Source: Hygrocybe punicea (lineage: Eukaryota > Basidiomycota > Agaricomycetes > Agaricales > Hygrophoraceae). From it: 64,000 bases of DNA. Shown here piece by piece: positions 32,611-43,807 of the stretch. Location of the stretch: positions 2,728,001-2,792,000 of the forward strand of contig OY744467.1 of the NCBI GenBank assembly GCA_963556145.1. Reading direction: 5' to 3'. Under the pieces are notes generated by a model, which made no database searches, was not told the origin of the DNA, and saw nothing but the letters and a program-made list of their open reading frames with translations. The first letter of the stretch is position 1. Each line of letters begins with the position of its first letter. A program made the position numbers and the translations under genes.

Positions 32611-34980
32611 TCTGTGGTGCTCTTCACTTCATCACAGAATGCCTCTCAGGGTCTTCTCAAGTCCATCCAAGGTTTGGCATGTGCTGTCTTCAGGGACAGA
32701 TTCACTTGGAGCCTTTGCCATATCCCCTGCCACCTTGATACGTCTTCTCACAGAAAGCAATCCTCGCGCACGTTCTTTCAGGGAACACATACATCAGTAT
32801 AATGCCGTGTTTGCATTTACCTCCATTGCTGATCAGCTCAACATGACTGTCCTCCAAGGTGCCGGTCCTTATTGCTTCTGCATGCATGGCGACATGCATC
32901 ACAATATGGGTGCTCTCATTCCACGAAATGGTGTACAGCCTGCTTATGCCCAGCTCTACATTCATGACCTGCAAGCTGCTCTTGCCACATGTAATGCTCA
33001 CAATCCAAACCTGGATCCTACCATCACGTCTGATCTCCAGATGATGCTTAATGCTGCAAACCCTTTTGTGCCTCTCTACCAGCATGCATTTCAGATCATG
33101 ATGGAAAAGCCTCCAGAGGAACATGGAAATGTTCAGGCTCACTTGGTCTTACAGCCCAATGCAGATCACCATCGCTACAACTTGCCCACAGTGGAGGAGG
33201 TCACTGCCATCATACCAGGAAGTGGAGAAGAGGAGGTCAACCTTCACAGGGAGATCATTCTGCATCTCAAGACTCCTGATCAAGGTGGTGCCATCAAAAG
33301 GATCAGTCATCTCAATCCTGTTCACTGGCCACTCCACTATGTTCTTCTCTTTCCAAATGGAGAGCAAGGCTGGCATGATAGCATTCCTTCACTTCCTGGA
33401 CCCAGAGGGCAATTCCGCACTGAGAATGTCACTCAGCGGCGCTACCATGCTTACAGGCTCCACCCAAAGCTTCTACTCCACACCCCTCTTTGTGATCCAG
33501 AACCCAACAAACTATTTCGCGATGGTCAGCTGTTGCAGCAGTATGTCATTGATGCTTGGTCTTCAGTAGAAGGCTCAGAGCTCTTTTGGCTGAAGACCCA
33601 TCAGAAGAAAATCAGAGCTGATTTGTACCAGGGGGTTAGATATGCCGTCCACAATGCAGATGATGGTCCTGTCAATCTTGGACAAGTTGGAACCCACATT
33701 GTTCTTCCCTCTACACATGCTGGCAGTGCTTGCCACATGTTCCAGCTGTTTCAAGATTCAATGGCCATCAGCAGATACTGTCAGAAGCCAGATCTCTTTC
33801 TGACAATGACCTGCAATCCAAATTGGCCAGAGATTCAAGAAGAGCTGTTGAAATATGGCAGAGAAGTCAATGATGGTCCAGGCACACCTTTAAGACATCA
33901 AACAGCTCACGATTGCCCAGACATTGTTGCACGAGTCTTCTACCAGAAGATGAAGGCACTGTTGAAGGAGATCAGAGGGGGTCTCTTTGTAGTGGTCACA
34001 GGATTGGTTTACACTGTCAAATTCCAGAAGCAGGGTTTGCCTCACATGCATCTCCTCATATTTCTTCAAGGTCCTTTCAAGATTCACACAGTTCCAGACA
34101 TTGACGGCATAGTCTCTGCTCAGATCCCTGACCCAGTTGCCACACCCCAGTTGTACGACACAGTCACCAAGTGCATGATGCATGGTCCTTGTGGTGCAGA
34201 GTTTCCTAATGCTCCTTGCATGGTCAATGGGAAGTGCAGCAAGCATTACCCAAAGACCTTTTTTGCAGAGACCCACTTTGGAGATGATGGTTACCCAGAG
34301 TATGCCAGACCCAACAATGGTTGCACCTTCACAAACAGCAAGGGTCATGTCTTTGATAATCGTGATGTCATCCCTTACAACCCATACCTTTCCACACATT
34401 ACAACTGCCACATCAATGTCGAGATATGTGCTTCTGTCAAGGCCATCAAGTATATCCATAAGTACATATATAAGGGGCATGATTTGGCAACTTTGGCTGT
34501 GGGGCAGAATGACAATGCAGAAATCAATGAAAAAAGGAGTATATCGATGGTCATTACATCTGTCCTCCAGAAGCTTGCTGGCACATATTCGAGTTCTCCA
34601 TGCATGAGGAGAGTCCTACTGTGTATCGTCTTCCTGTCCACCTCAAGGATCAGCAGACTGTTTTCTTTGAAGATGAGGATGATGCAGAGCTTATCGCAGA
34701 CCATGCCGCTAACAAATCAACCGAGCTCATGGGTTGGTTCAAGGCAAACCAGTCGCTGCCTGATGCTGTCAATCACACCTATCAGGATTTCCCCCAGCAT
34801 TTCATTTGGAACAAGAAGAAAAAAGCTTGGACCGTTCATAAAAAAGGTTTTGCCATAGCAAGATTGACCTGGGTTTATCCATCCACAGGAGAGAGGTTTT
34901 ACCTCAGGACACTTCTAGCCATGGTCAAGGGTGCATTGGATTGGGATGATCTGAATAAATTTGCCAGTGTCACTTATCCA

Positions 34981-36120
34981 TAGGGTTTAACACGGGTAAC
35001 CCGGGGGTCTAAAAAATCCAACCCGGGCCCGGACCCGCCAAACCCGGTCAACGGCGGGTAAGGGTCCAGGTGCCAGCGGGTTTCGCCCCCGGGTTGCCCC
35101 CGGGTTGACTGGGTTTGCATGCACCGCCCAGGTTTCATCACACCCGTGGGGCACCACATACCTCGCGTCTGGGTTCTGAGACCCAGACTGAGGCGGGCTC
35201 ACCCCAACCGTTCTCCTCGCAAATTGCAGGCACGTATCAATAGATACGGCACTGCACTTCGCGAGGTAGATGGATGCCGGGGAGCCCTCCGGTGTCCCCG
35301 AGGGATGGGGAAGGACGGGGGTCTTGTCCCGTGGTCCCTGCCTGGCATTGCCAGCGCTGCTGCTGCCAACCGTCGTCCTCGTCGGGGTGGTGGTATGGTG
35401 GTGTTGCTGCCACAGCTGCTGCTGCTGCTGCTGCTGTCGCCGTTGCCACTGCCTGCTGCCAACTGTTGTCCTCGTCTGCTGCTGCTGCTGCTGTCGCCAT
35501 TGCCGCTGCCGCTGTTGCTGCTGTTGCTGGCATTGCTGCTGCTGCTGCTGGCCGTCGCCGTCGTCATCGCCTTGCTGCTGCTGCTGCCGGCACACTGTTG
35601 TTGTCCTCATTGGGTGGTGGTATGGTCGCGGTGGTGTTGCTGCCACAGCTGCTGCTGCCGGCGTTGCTGCTGCTGCCGGCGTTGCTGCTGTGGCCGGCGT
35701 TGCTGCTGTTGCTGGCGCTGCTGCTGTTGCCAGCGCTGCTGCTGTTGCTGGTGCTGCTGCTGCTGCTGTCGTCGTTGTTGCCGTTGCCGTTCCATCATCA
35801 TTGTTGACACTGCCATTGCCGTTGCCACCGCTGGTGGTGGTGTTGGTGGTGTTGTTGTGGCTGTCCGGTGTCCGTTGGCATTGCATTGGCGTTGGGATCT
35901 GTCGTGGTGTGCTCGCGATGTGGTCGCGGTCGAGTTTCCTGCAATAAATAATATTAGTAAAGTTAACAGACTTACCTGTGTTGATGACCCGTGATGACCC
36001 GTGAACCCGCCGGTTCGGGTCGCGGTGTTGCACGGGTCGCCAAAATGGCAACCGGTACCCGCACCGGTCAGACCCGAACCGGCGGGTCACTGGGTTTACC
36101 CGGACCCGTGTTAAACCTTA
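34981..36120. mobile_element. Non-autonomous hAT element H10 with cassette
   Basis: Ends TAGGGTTTAACACGGGTA and, on the complement, TAAGGTTTAACACGGGT; perfect 8-bp duplications CTTATCCA at 34973-34980 and 36121-36128. In minus polarity: an intron at 35975-35939 (GTAAGT...TTACTAAT...TTGCAG), then CAACAGCAGC-type low-complexity sequence, then palindrome E. The piece after the intron (RKLDRDHI...) is homologous to that in H13 (RELNRDHV...), although H13 has different ends. All long ORFs here are trinucleotide-repeat frames. Confidence 0.95.
35213..35267 (-). repeat. Double palindrome, copy E
   Basis: On the minus strand ACCTCGCGAAG ... TTTGCGAGG with core GTATCTATTGATAC (one mismatch to symmetry). 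It lies 232 bp from the left end of H10. An additional arm-like CCTCGCG lies at 35161-35167. Confidence 0.88.
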
Positions 36121-36683
36121 CTTATCCAACTTACAAGGCCGTTTGTCTCGCATGTGGTCTCTTGGAGGATGATGGAGAGTGGGACAGCTGTTTGAAGGAA
36201 GCAGGCGAAATACACACAGGTGGTCAATTGTGCATCCTCTTTGCCACCATCCTCATGCACTGTATACCAACTCAACCAGACATGCTTTGGACTTAACATA
36301 GGGTTCACATTTGCGATGACTTGCGTGTCAGGATCATAAATCATCACAGCATCCCAGATCCCACAGAGGACCAGGTTTATGATTATGGCCTGTTTTTGAT
36401 CAATTCCATCCTTCTTAATTCTGGCAAAAACCTTTCCCTCTATCCTCCTATGCCTCTTTCTGCAAGTGAATGGCAGGTCCAGCAGAATCCAAATCAACTT
36501 CTGCAGCAGCAATTGGATTTCGACCCATACAATCTCTTGCTTTGTGTCAACTTCAACAGGGGGCGCTTCAATCTTGAGCAACATGCTGCTTACAATACCG
36601 TCATGCATTCTGTCAACAACAAGGAGGGAAAGCCTTTCTTCATTCACAGTGCAGGTGGTGGAGGAAAGACCTTTGTGTGCAAT

Positions 36684-39600
36684 TAGTGTATTGCACGGGT
36701 AACCCCCGGGTATTTTTAGCTGTATGGTCAGTACCCGTACCCGACACCACGGGTACAGATTTTTCACAGGTTCATAATTCTATACCCTCGGGTTACCCAG
36801 GACCCGTACCCGCCACGGGTTACCCGCGGATTCACAACTTGTACTACATAGTAATGTCTACAGTGGTGGAAATCCTGTCCCACCCTTCTGGAAGCTACTC
36901 CTCCTCACTGTCCTCCTCTTGCTCTGCAGTGACCACTTGGATATCTTTGTCCTTGACCAGACCCAACAAACTACAGTCACCAAGACACATCAGTGCATGT
37001 GTGGTCTGTGCGGACAGCCGATTGTGAAGGTGGGACAACAGTATTCTACCCTGACTGAACATGCGCTCGACGTCAGTTGATGTTGCTGTTCAGACAAGTA
37101 TTCGTTAGTGATGATGCAATGGTTTTGTTCACAGTTACCTGGGATTGTAAGATAGTCAAGCGCCATGTGAGAGAGATGAGGGAAGGTTGTCCTGTGCTCG
37201 TACCACCACATGAGCACATCCTTGACCTGTTCAGGATCAGTACTGAGATAGCGTGCTAATTCATCGTGAAGTTCTTCGCATCTCGGGGCACTAAGCGCTG
37301 GTAAATTGTCAAAAATATTTGTTTGTCTTAAATTATCAATAGTCAGTGATAGCAAGAAACTCAAAGAGTCCAAAAACATTTACCTTTTTGTTTCTGGAAG
37401 GAAGTGGGACCTCTGATGCGGGGGTATTGTGGGTTTCTGCATATGAACGTTCAAACTCGGCACGGACAATCGCTTCAGCGGTGATGATCCAATCCCTCTC
37501 CCAGCCGACCTTTTCAAAGTACTTCAACTTGTGGCGGGGGTGTAGGACTGGAAGGTGTTTAGCGTAGATGCAGAGGCAAACTGAATACATACCCATAGCA
37601 ATTTGGTAAACTTCGGAGTGGTCAGTCTTGTCATAGTATGAGTTGAGTGTTTTTTTGGCAAAGCTGATGGTGGCACGGATGGAAGGTTCGAGGTTGACAT
37701 CCTGGGATTGTGTTGCGAGTGTCTCATCGATGTGATCCATAGCTGGGATCACAGTGGCAAAGGTTCGGTGTTGAGCGCGAAAAGAATAGTGTAGCATCTT
37801 TGAAAATCTAATCAGGTCCAATTAGTTGAAAATTCCGACTCATTCTGGGAACAACGCACTTTCAGCATCTCACACAATTGCTCTGCGATCTTCCACTCTT
37901 CATTGCTAAGCTCATACTGGTGCAACTCAGCCGCCTTGTTCCCTGCAATGTCATCAATTGCCGAGTGGTACTCGAGGGCAAACAGCAACAGATCGTATGT
38001 CGAATTCCACCTGGTTCTCACGTCGCAAGGCATTTTGGCTGCCTTCAATTCCAGTTTTTCCAGGGTTCTAAACCATAGTGGTAGAAGTTTTGTCATTGAA
38101 TGGATCAACGCGAATGATATTTTGCGAAGCTATCACAAACAGGTAAGGAATCATGTCATATGATAAACTGGGGACTGACTTTCACCAGCAGCATCTGGGT
38201 TGGTCTCATACTCTCATTGAGCTGCTTGCAGTCTATAACAGACAGCTTGGCCCGCTCACCCATCCAATCTTCGACTTCGTCATTAGGATCGTCGTCATCA
38301 TTGACCTCCAGTTCCTGCAACGTCATGGCCTCTTCCAAGTCGATCCCCTTGGCAAGCTCTTGGAGTTCTCGCTCCGCCTCATCCAGGATGACTTCAGAAT
38401 CACTGCTTGGAACATCGAATTGACGCACAAGCCTCACGGCAACAATTGCCAGGACGTGGTTGAAGCACCGTGTCTGATTCAATGGCCCCAGGTATTTCTC
38501 AAGGAGCTTGGGGAGCTCGGTGATCATCTTGTCATTTGGCGACGCGTTATCACATGTTATGCTCAGAATCTATATGAAACTAGTAAGCATCATCATTTGT
38601 GACAATATTAACTGCTAACTTTATCAGAAATACCAAATTCATCCAAAGGCAGCCACCAGATTCACACCCGAGTGGGACGTTGCGACCTCAACCATGTCCA
38701 ACAACATCCGCATTGGCATGCCTTTAACCTCAAAGTGTACTGTCACGGCGACGAAGGCCTTGTGGTTCAGCGAAGTCCACGCATCCGTCGTGAAATTCAG
38801 ATCACCTTCATGCTCCTGCAGCATTTGTGCAAGTCGCTTGCGGACATTGACAAAGACCTTCTTGGCATCTCGGGATACAGTTGTTGGCGAAGGTATGTAA
38901 TACTCCGGTTAGTTTTCATCAACAACTGAAACCCACAGTCCTTCATGATATTGAAGGGCCTTCTACTTTCAGCAACCCACCGGACAATCTCAGGCCTGTG
39001 AATACATCAAGGTGATCAGCCCTGCATCATGGCACCTACATCTCTCGAGACCCACCTGGCTTCCATCTTCATGTGCTGTCTATGGGAGTATGTGACCTTC
39101 CCTTTGCCGTTCCTCTCAAATGCTGATGTTATGGAACTGGGATTCAAGATCCCCTTGACGGTGGTTGTGTGTACTTCATTTGCAGTGGCAGCATTATCAG
39201 CGGACACGACGACATCATTCCCCCAACACTTTTTAGCATGTTTCCGCATGTTACTGGTGGACTTGGCATCTCCCTTGTCCAGAAACCTTCAGACACCCCT
39301 CGATTTATGCTTACACATGGCAGCAAGACAGTGGAAAGTGTGCGAGCGGCGGCCCTCAACATATCCGACAGTAGGGATGGGCTTGAAGAATGCATAAATG
39401 GGCGCGGTCCAATCTTTGGTGAGTCGTTCTAGATATTTATCTTATTTAACTGATGCACCATTGCAGTTCAACTTGGCTTACTGATCTCGCTCTCTTCATC
39501 CTCTTCGTCTTCTGACTTGTCACTTAATTCCAAAGGAGCATCCTTGGAGCCACTTTCCACCTCTTCCATAATGACATCCCTGTCAGCTGTGAGTATTTCA

Positions 39601-40006
39601 CCCCTGGACGTAGGCTCCTCATCTTTGGAATCCTCAACTATCGTTCTCCTTGAAGTTCTGGAGATAGCACCTGTCATTGCACGTTTATCAGGTTTCTTTT
39701 GGGATTTCAGAGCTGTTTTCCTATGTTTGATGATTTTTTTGGACTGAGCGGGGGCCATGATGAGGGGATTGTGAGGGTGGTGTGGCTTCTTTTTGTAATT
39801 ATTAAATGAATGAACTCCATTGGATGTTTGTGTCAAATTAACCAAGTGGATTTGAATTTTGAATCGAAGTCCGGCCACTATTAGTGACGGGTCCAAGTCA
39901 TGGGTACAGGTAATTGCACAGGTACAAATTGCTGTACCCGTACCCGCACCTGTGGCTGTACCCACAGCAAAACCTGCAGGTTTACCCATACCCATGCAAT
40001 ACACTA
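36684..40006. mobile_element. hAT element H11 (near-autonomous) in Helitron
   Basis: Ends TAGTGTATTGCACGGGTA and, on the complement, TAGTGTATTGCATGGGTA; perfect 8-bp duplications TGTGCAAT at 36676-36683 and 40007-40014. It is inserted right after the Walker A motif of the Helitron helicase. It contains a minus-strand transposase gene with all domains. Confidence 0.96.
36895..39758 (-). CDS. hAT transposase (H11)
   Basis: Start at 39758 (MAPAQSKKIIKHRKTALKSQ), a basic then acidic leader. Then a BED-like region around 39400-39200 (LRKHAKKCWG) with a following SAFERNGKGKVTYSHRQH, the RNase-H-like core (LNFTTDAWTSLNHKAF at about 38800), an acidic insertion (VNDDDDPNDEVEDW), CDVRTRWNSTYDLLLFALEY at about 38020, KKTLNSYYDKTDHSEVYQIAM, and the dimerisation domain (TFPHLSHMALDYLTIPG; TSTDVERMFSQGRILLSHLHNR), stop near 36895. 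Several short introns are needed to join the blocks (for example at 37610, 37370 and 37130). I saw no certain inactivating change, but did not verify every splice. It is closely related in layout to the H5 transposase. Confidence 0.75.
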
Positions 40007-42164
40007 TGTGCAATACCATTGCCGCAACTGTTTGTGCCAATCACAAGGTCGCTCTCACCGTTGCCTCCTCTGCCATCTCTGCTCTTATCTTGGATGGTGA
40101 AAGCACCGCTCACTCTCAATTAAAAATTCCCATTCCCATCTTTGAGGACTCCACTTGCAGAATACAGAAGCAAAGTGAACTTGCAGATGTTTTGAGGCAG
40201 ACAGACATCATCATTTGGGATGAAGCTCCAATGCAGCATCGTCATGCTATCAGGGCACTCAATTGCACATTAAAGGATGTCCTGGATGATAAAAGACTCT
40301 TTGGAGGAATGACAATGCTGTTTGGTGGTGACTTTCACCAGACTACCCCCATCGTTCCCCATGGCTCCAGGGAGAGGATAGTCAATTCCTCTCTCAAAAG
40401 ATTCACCTTATGGCCACACATACAGGTCCTTCACTTGAAACAGAACATGCATTTGGATCAAACCCTGGAGAGTGAGGCATTTGCAGCTTGGCTGTTGGAA
40501 GTAGGCGCTGGTCATGGATTGGGTCCCCAAAACACCATCCATCTCCCACTTAACATGCGCATGCCAGAAAACACTGTCGAATCCTTGATTGACAATCTGT
40601 ATCCAGAAATCGCAGATGGGGCTAAACCAGATCACTATTTCCTTGACCACACTATTCTCTCTCCAACCAATAGCTATGTGGATGACCTCAACCAGGCTAT
40701 CCTTGACAGGTTTCCAGGTGAAGAGTGTATTGTCAGATCAATTGACAAAGTCGTCGGTGTCGAAAACATTTACCCCATTGAGTTCCTCAATGCTCAAAAG
40801 GCATCAGGCTTACCCTTGGCCAACCTTGCCTTGAAAATAGGCTGTCCTCTCATGCTTCTTCGTAACATCAATGTTTCAAATGGCCTTTGCAATGGAACCT
40901 GCATGATTTTGACAGACATCAAACCACATGTGTTGCAGTGTTGCATTTTGGGAGGCAAACATGCTGGACAAACCATCTTCATTCCAAGGATTACCATTGA
41001 GCCTTCAGATGATTCATTGGGCATCCCTTTGTCAAGGCACCAGTTCCCCATGCATCTGGCCTTTGCCATGACAATCAACAAATCACAAGGCCAATCTGTC
41101 ATCAATGTTGGTTTGGACCTTCGTGACCCAATCTTCTCTCATGGCCAGCTCTATGTTGCTCTTTCCCGCTGCACTTCTGGAGATAGGATCAAAGTTCTGT
41201 TTCCTCATCATTCCAATGACACCTCTACATCAAACATTGTGTATCGAGAACTGTTGACCGATATACTTTGATGGGGTATGTTGCCTGTCTATTATTGACT
41301 TTGAAATGTTATTGATGGCTGTTCTTAGATTTGGAACATTTATGGCTGTTCTTTGCTTTTTCTTGACTTTGTTTGTATTAGTGTTGCCGTAGTCCAGTTT
41401 GGAACCGATCCAAACCCGGTTCAAACCCCGAACTGAACCCTAAGTTCAGTCTAAGTTCAGCATTTTGGCTGAACTGAACTGCAGGTCCGGTTGCAGGTTC
41501 CAGGCCCTTCAGAATTTTCTGAACGGCTTGGAACCAAACCGTGAACTCATCCTATGTAGATACTGAAATAATGAATTTTTGTGTTAATTTTTGTGTATGA
41601 AAATGCGGGAACTTAGATCATGTGATCTTCAACATAGACGTGAAACATCATCTCAACAACAAGAACTGTTAGCGATGCTCATCAAGAAACAATGGTAAGC
41701 CATCACATAAGTTTCACTTTACTGACATTTCCTTATGCAGAAAAGCACGATGAAGATGGCAGGCAGCAGCAGCATCATCAATGCCCTCACCCACGCCTTG
41801 CCCATGCCCATGCCAACACCACCACCACCATGCTCATGCCCACACCATGCCCATGATGGGAAGAAGGGATGGTAGCAAGAACACGACACAGCGGGGAGTG
41901 GTGCGCCCACCCCCGCTGCTAAGGTACGTCGGTTTTATTTCATCTCATTTATTTATCTATACACCCCCACAGCTCCATGACACCCATGAGTGTGGACATG
42001 GCAGAAGCCCCACAGCAACCCCAGCAGCAGTGGCAGCCACCATGGCTGCAATGAAAATGGCGGCAGCAACAACCGCAGTAGCAGCGCTGCAGCAGCAACG
42101 GCAGCAACTATGGCAGCAGCAACGGCAGCAGCAGCAGCTGCAGTGTCAACAGCAGCAGCAGCTG

Positions 42165-42770
42165 CAGTGTCGACAGCAGCAGCAGCAGCAGCAATGGCGA
42201 CAGCAGCAGCTGCAGCAGCAATGGCGACAGCAGCAGCTGCAGCAGCAATGGCGACAGCAGCAGCTGCAGCAGCAATGGCGACAGCAGCAGCTGCAGCAGC
42301 AATGGCGACAGCAGCAGCTGCAGCAGCAATGGCGACAGCAGCAGCTGCAGCAGCAATGGCGACAGCAGCAGCTGCAGCAGCAATGGCGACAGCAGCAGCT
42401 GCAGCAGCAATGGCGACAGCAGCAGCTGCAGCAGCAATGGCGACAGCAGCAGCTGCAGCAGCAATGGCGACAGCAGCAGCTGCAGCAGCAATGGCGACAG
42501 CAGCAGCTGCAGCAGCAATGGCGACAGCAGCAGCTGCAGCAGCAATGGCGACAGCAGCAGCTGCAGCAGCAATGGCGACAGCAGCAGCTGCAGCAGCAAT
42601 GGCGACAGCAGCAGCTGCAGCAGCAATGGCGACAGCAGCAGCTGCAGCAGCAATGGCGACAGCAGCAGCTGCAGCAGCAATGGCGACAGCAGCAGCTGCA
42701 GCAGCAATGGCGACAGCAGCAGCTGCAGCAGCAATGGCGACAGCAGCAGCGGCAGCAGCAACGGCAACAA
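42165..42770. repeat. 27-bp CAG-rich minisatellite (about 20 units)
   Basis: Unit CAGCAGCAGCTGCAGCAG + CAATGGCGA, nearly perfect. The 27-bp length and lack of stops keep every frame of both strands open (QQQLQQQWR, AAAAAMATA and their antisense). These ORFs of up to 389 codons are therefore not evidence for a protein. Confidence 0.95.
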
Positions 42771-42941
42771 CAGCTGCAGCAGCAACGACAGCAGCACCAG
42801 CAGCAACAACGGCAATGGCAGCAGTAGCAACAACAGCGCCAGCAGCAATGCAGCACCAACGGCAGCCGCGGCCACTGCAGCTGCAGCAACAGTGGCAACA
42901 CGGCAAAATGAAGGTCCCCCCTTCCTCCCCACCCCTCCCAA

Positions 42942-42994
42942 CTCCTCACAACCCCAGGCCCATGTCAATTGATGTGGCACTGTGGCTTGTGAGG
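42942..42994 (+). repeat. Double palindrome, copy F
   Basis: Arms TCCTCACAA and TTGTGAGGA are exactly complementary although both differ from the usual CTCGCGAA/TTCGCGAG; the core is ATGTCAATTGATGT. It lies 144 bp from the right end of H12. Confidence 0.92.
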
Positions 42995-43595
42995 AAATTT
43001 GAGGGTAAAGGAGGATGGTTTGTGGTCCAAACCGTGTCTGGACGCAGACTGAATCACACAGAACGGTTCCATGCGGTTCCAGTTCAGGTTCAGCCAAAAA
43101 GGCCGAAAACCGGACCAAACCAGACTTCGGCAACACTAGTTTGGATCTTTATGTACTAAAATGGACTCTATAGAATTAGATGTGGTTGTAATCTTGCCAA
43201 TATTTGTTTGGGTATTTGTATTGATATTTAGAACTTGAAGTGTTTAGGTGTTTGTACTATTGATTTACTATTGTTTTCAATTGAGTCTGTTTGTTTTTGT
43301 TTTCACATGTGTGACTTTAGGGCAGGCTTTTGAGGACTTGACTAAACTTTCAGTTTACCTCTCTTTACTTGAGGGCAAACGCTTGAGCTCTTCAATCACA
43401 ATACAGTCTAATATTTGGTAACTTTGGACATTTAATAACTCTATAATAACTCTACTGACTTTTGATAGCTTTGCAAACTAACTTTGCTAACTGACATTCA
43501 ATAACCCTACTAACTTTTAATAGCTTCACAAACTAACTTGACTAACTAACTTTTAAAATCATTAACTAAACACCATTGCGAAGCATGGGTACCAA

Positions 43596-43599
43596 CTAG
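43596..43599 (+). other. Helitron 3' terminus (CTAG)
   Basis: CTAG followed by T at 43600, preceded by an imperfect hairpin (CCATTGCGAAGCATGG, 43573-43588) and the short spacer GTACCAA. This is the expected CTRR end of a Helitron. A matching junction in an empty allele would confirm it. Confidence 0.7.
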
Positions 43600-43807
43600 T
43601 GTTACTAAGGACTTAACAATTAGTTTATCAAGTATATAAGTTAGAACTACAAGTCCTGTAACTCCGTTCTAAAAATCAACTTGAGTTCCCCTCATCCTCA
43701 AACTTAGGGCTTCGCCTTAAGCTCACTATTAGTCTCTGTCTTTAGTCCAAACCTCTGGACTAATTCCGCTCCATCCACTTGTGCTTACTCAGTACGACTC
43801 AAGGAAG
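43600..43807. other. LTR-like stretch, split by H13
   Basis: Contains AAGTATATAAG (TATA-like) at about 43631-43641 and continues after H13 (44884-44960). It may be a solo LTR into which the Helitron end and H13 were placed. No partner was found. Confidence 0.25.

Larger units (their letters stand above)
30627..41271 (+). pseudogene. Helitron Rep-helicase gene (split, frameshifted)
   Basis: The N-terminal part (30627-31860) is Gln/Glu/Arg-rich with several stops, then RMDVVCSHCG at 31873-31903. After H9 comes the zinc-binding part (HPRFGMCCLQG), with a frameshift near 32735. The Rep domain follows: HUH motif GLPHMHLLIFL at about 34036-34068 and the two-tyrosine motif YIHKYIYKGHD at about 34450-34482. 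A 1-bp loss in an A run at 34530-34535 breaks the frame. After H10, SVTYP rejoins TYKAVCLACGLLEDDGEWD. The PIF1-like helicase has Walker A GGGGKTFVCN split by H11, DEAPMQH (motif II), FGGDFHQTTPI (III), LKQNMHL (IV) and LYVALSRCTSGDRIKVLF (VI), stop at 41271. A TAA after PDMLWT adds damage. It would nick and unwind DNA for rolling-circle transposition; this copy cannot. Confidence 0.9.
41379..43138. mobile_element. Non-autonomous hAT element H12 with cassette
   Basis: Ends TAGTGTTGCCGTAGTCC and, on the complement, TAGTGTTGCCGAAGTCTGG; flanking 8-mers GTTTGTAT (41371-41378) and GTTTGGAT (43139-43146) match at 7 of 8. Subterminal GGTTCAAACC/GAACTGAAC repeats. Plus polarity: introns 41695-41740 (GTAAGC...CTGAC...GCAG) and 41934-41972 (GTACGT...ACAG), then a 27-bp CAG-rich minisatellite, then palindrome F. 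It lies in the Helitron 3' non-coding part. Confidence 0.92.
30627..43599 (+). mobile_element. Helitron, interrupted by four hAT elements
   Basis: A rolling-circle transposon with Rep/helicase coding from about 30627 to 41271 and a recognisable 3' terminus at 43571-43599: a small imperfect hairpin (CCAT.GC ... GC.ATGG), then a short spacer and CTAG, followed by T. Helitrons end in CTRR next to host T, with a hairpin about 11 nt before the end. Insertions at 31902-32610, 34981-36120, 36684-40006 and 41379-43138 all carry 8-bp duplications of Helitron sequence, so the Helitron came first. The 5' terminus was not located. Without insertions it would be about 6 kb. Confidence 0.88.

Noticed and set aside
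32639..34858. A 739-aa ORF starting with ATG at 32639 as a complete Rep protein
   Set aside because: The first 40 residues are out of frame with the family; the zinc-binding block HPRFGMCCLQG lies in another frame upstream, and the last 100 residues follow a frameshift. The ORF is a window onto a broken gene, not the gene itself.
34987..36090. A 367-aa minus-strand ORF in H10 as a cellular gene
   Set aside because: It runs through the terminal repeats of the hAT element and the trinucleotide repeat; only the short block after the intron is conserved with H13.
41990..43159. A 389-aa Ala-rich ORF and a 348-aa Gln-rich ORF
   Set aside because: Produced by the 27-bp CAG-rich array, open in every frame. 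They also run through the element's introns and palindrome.
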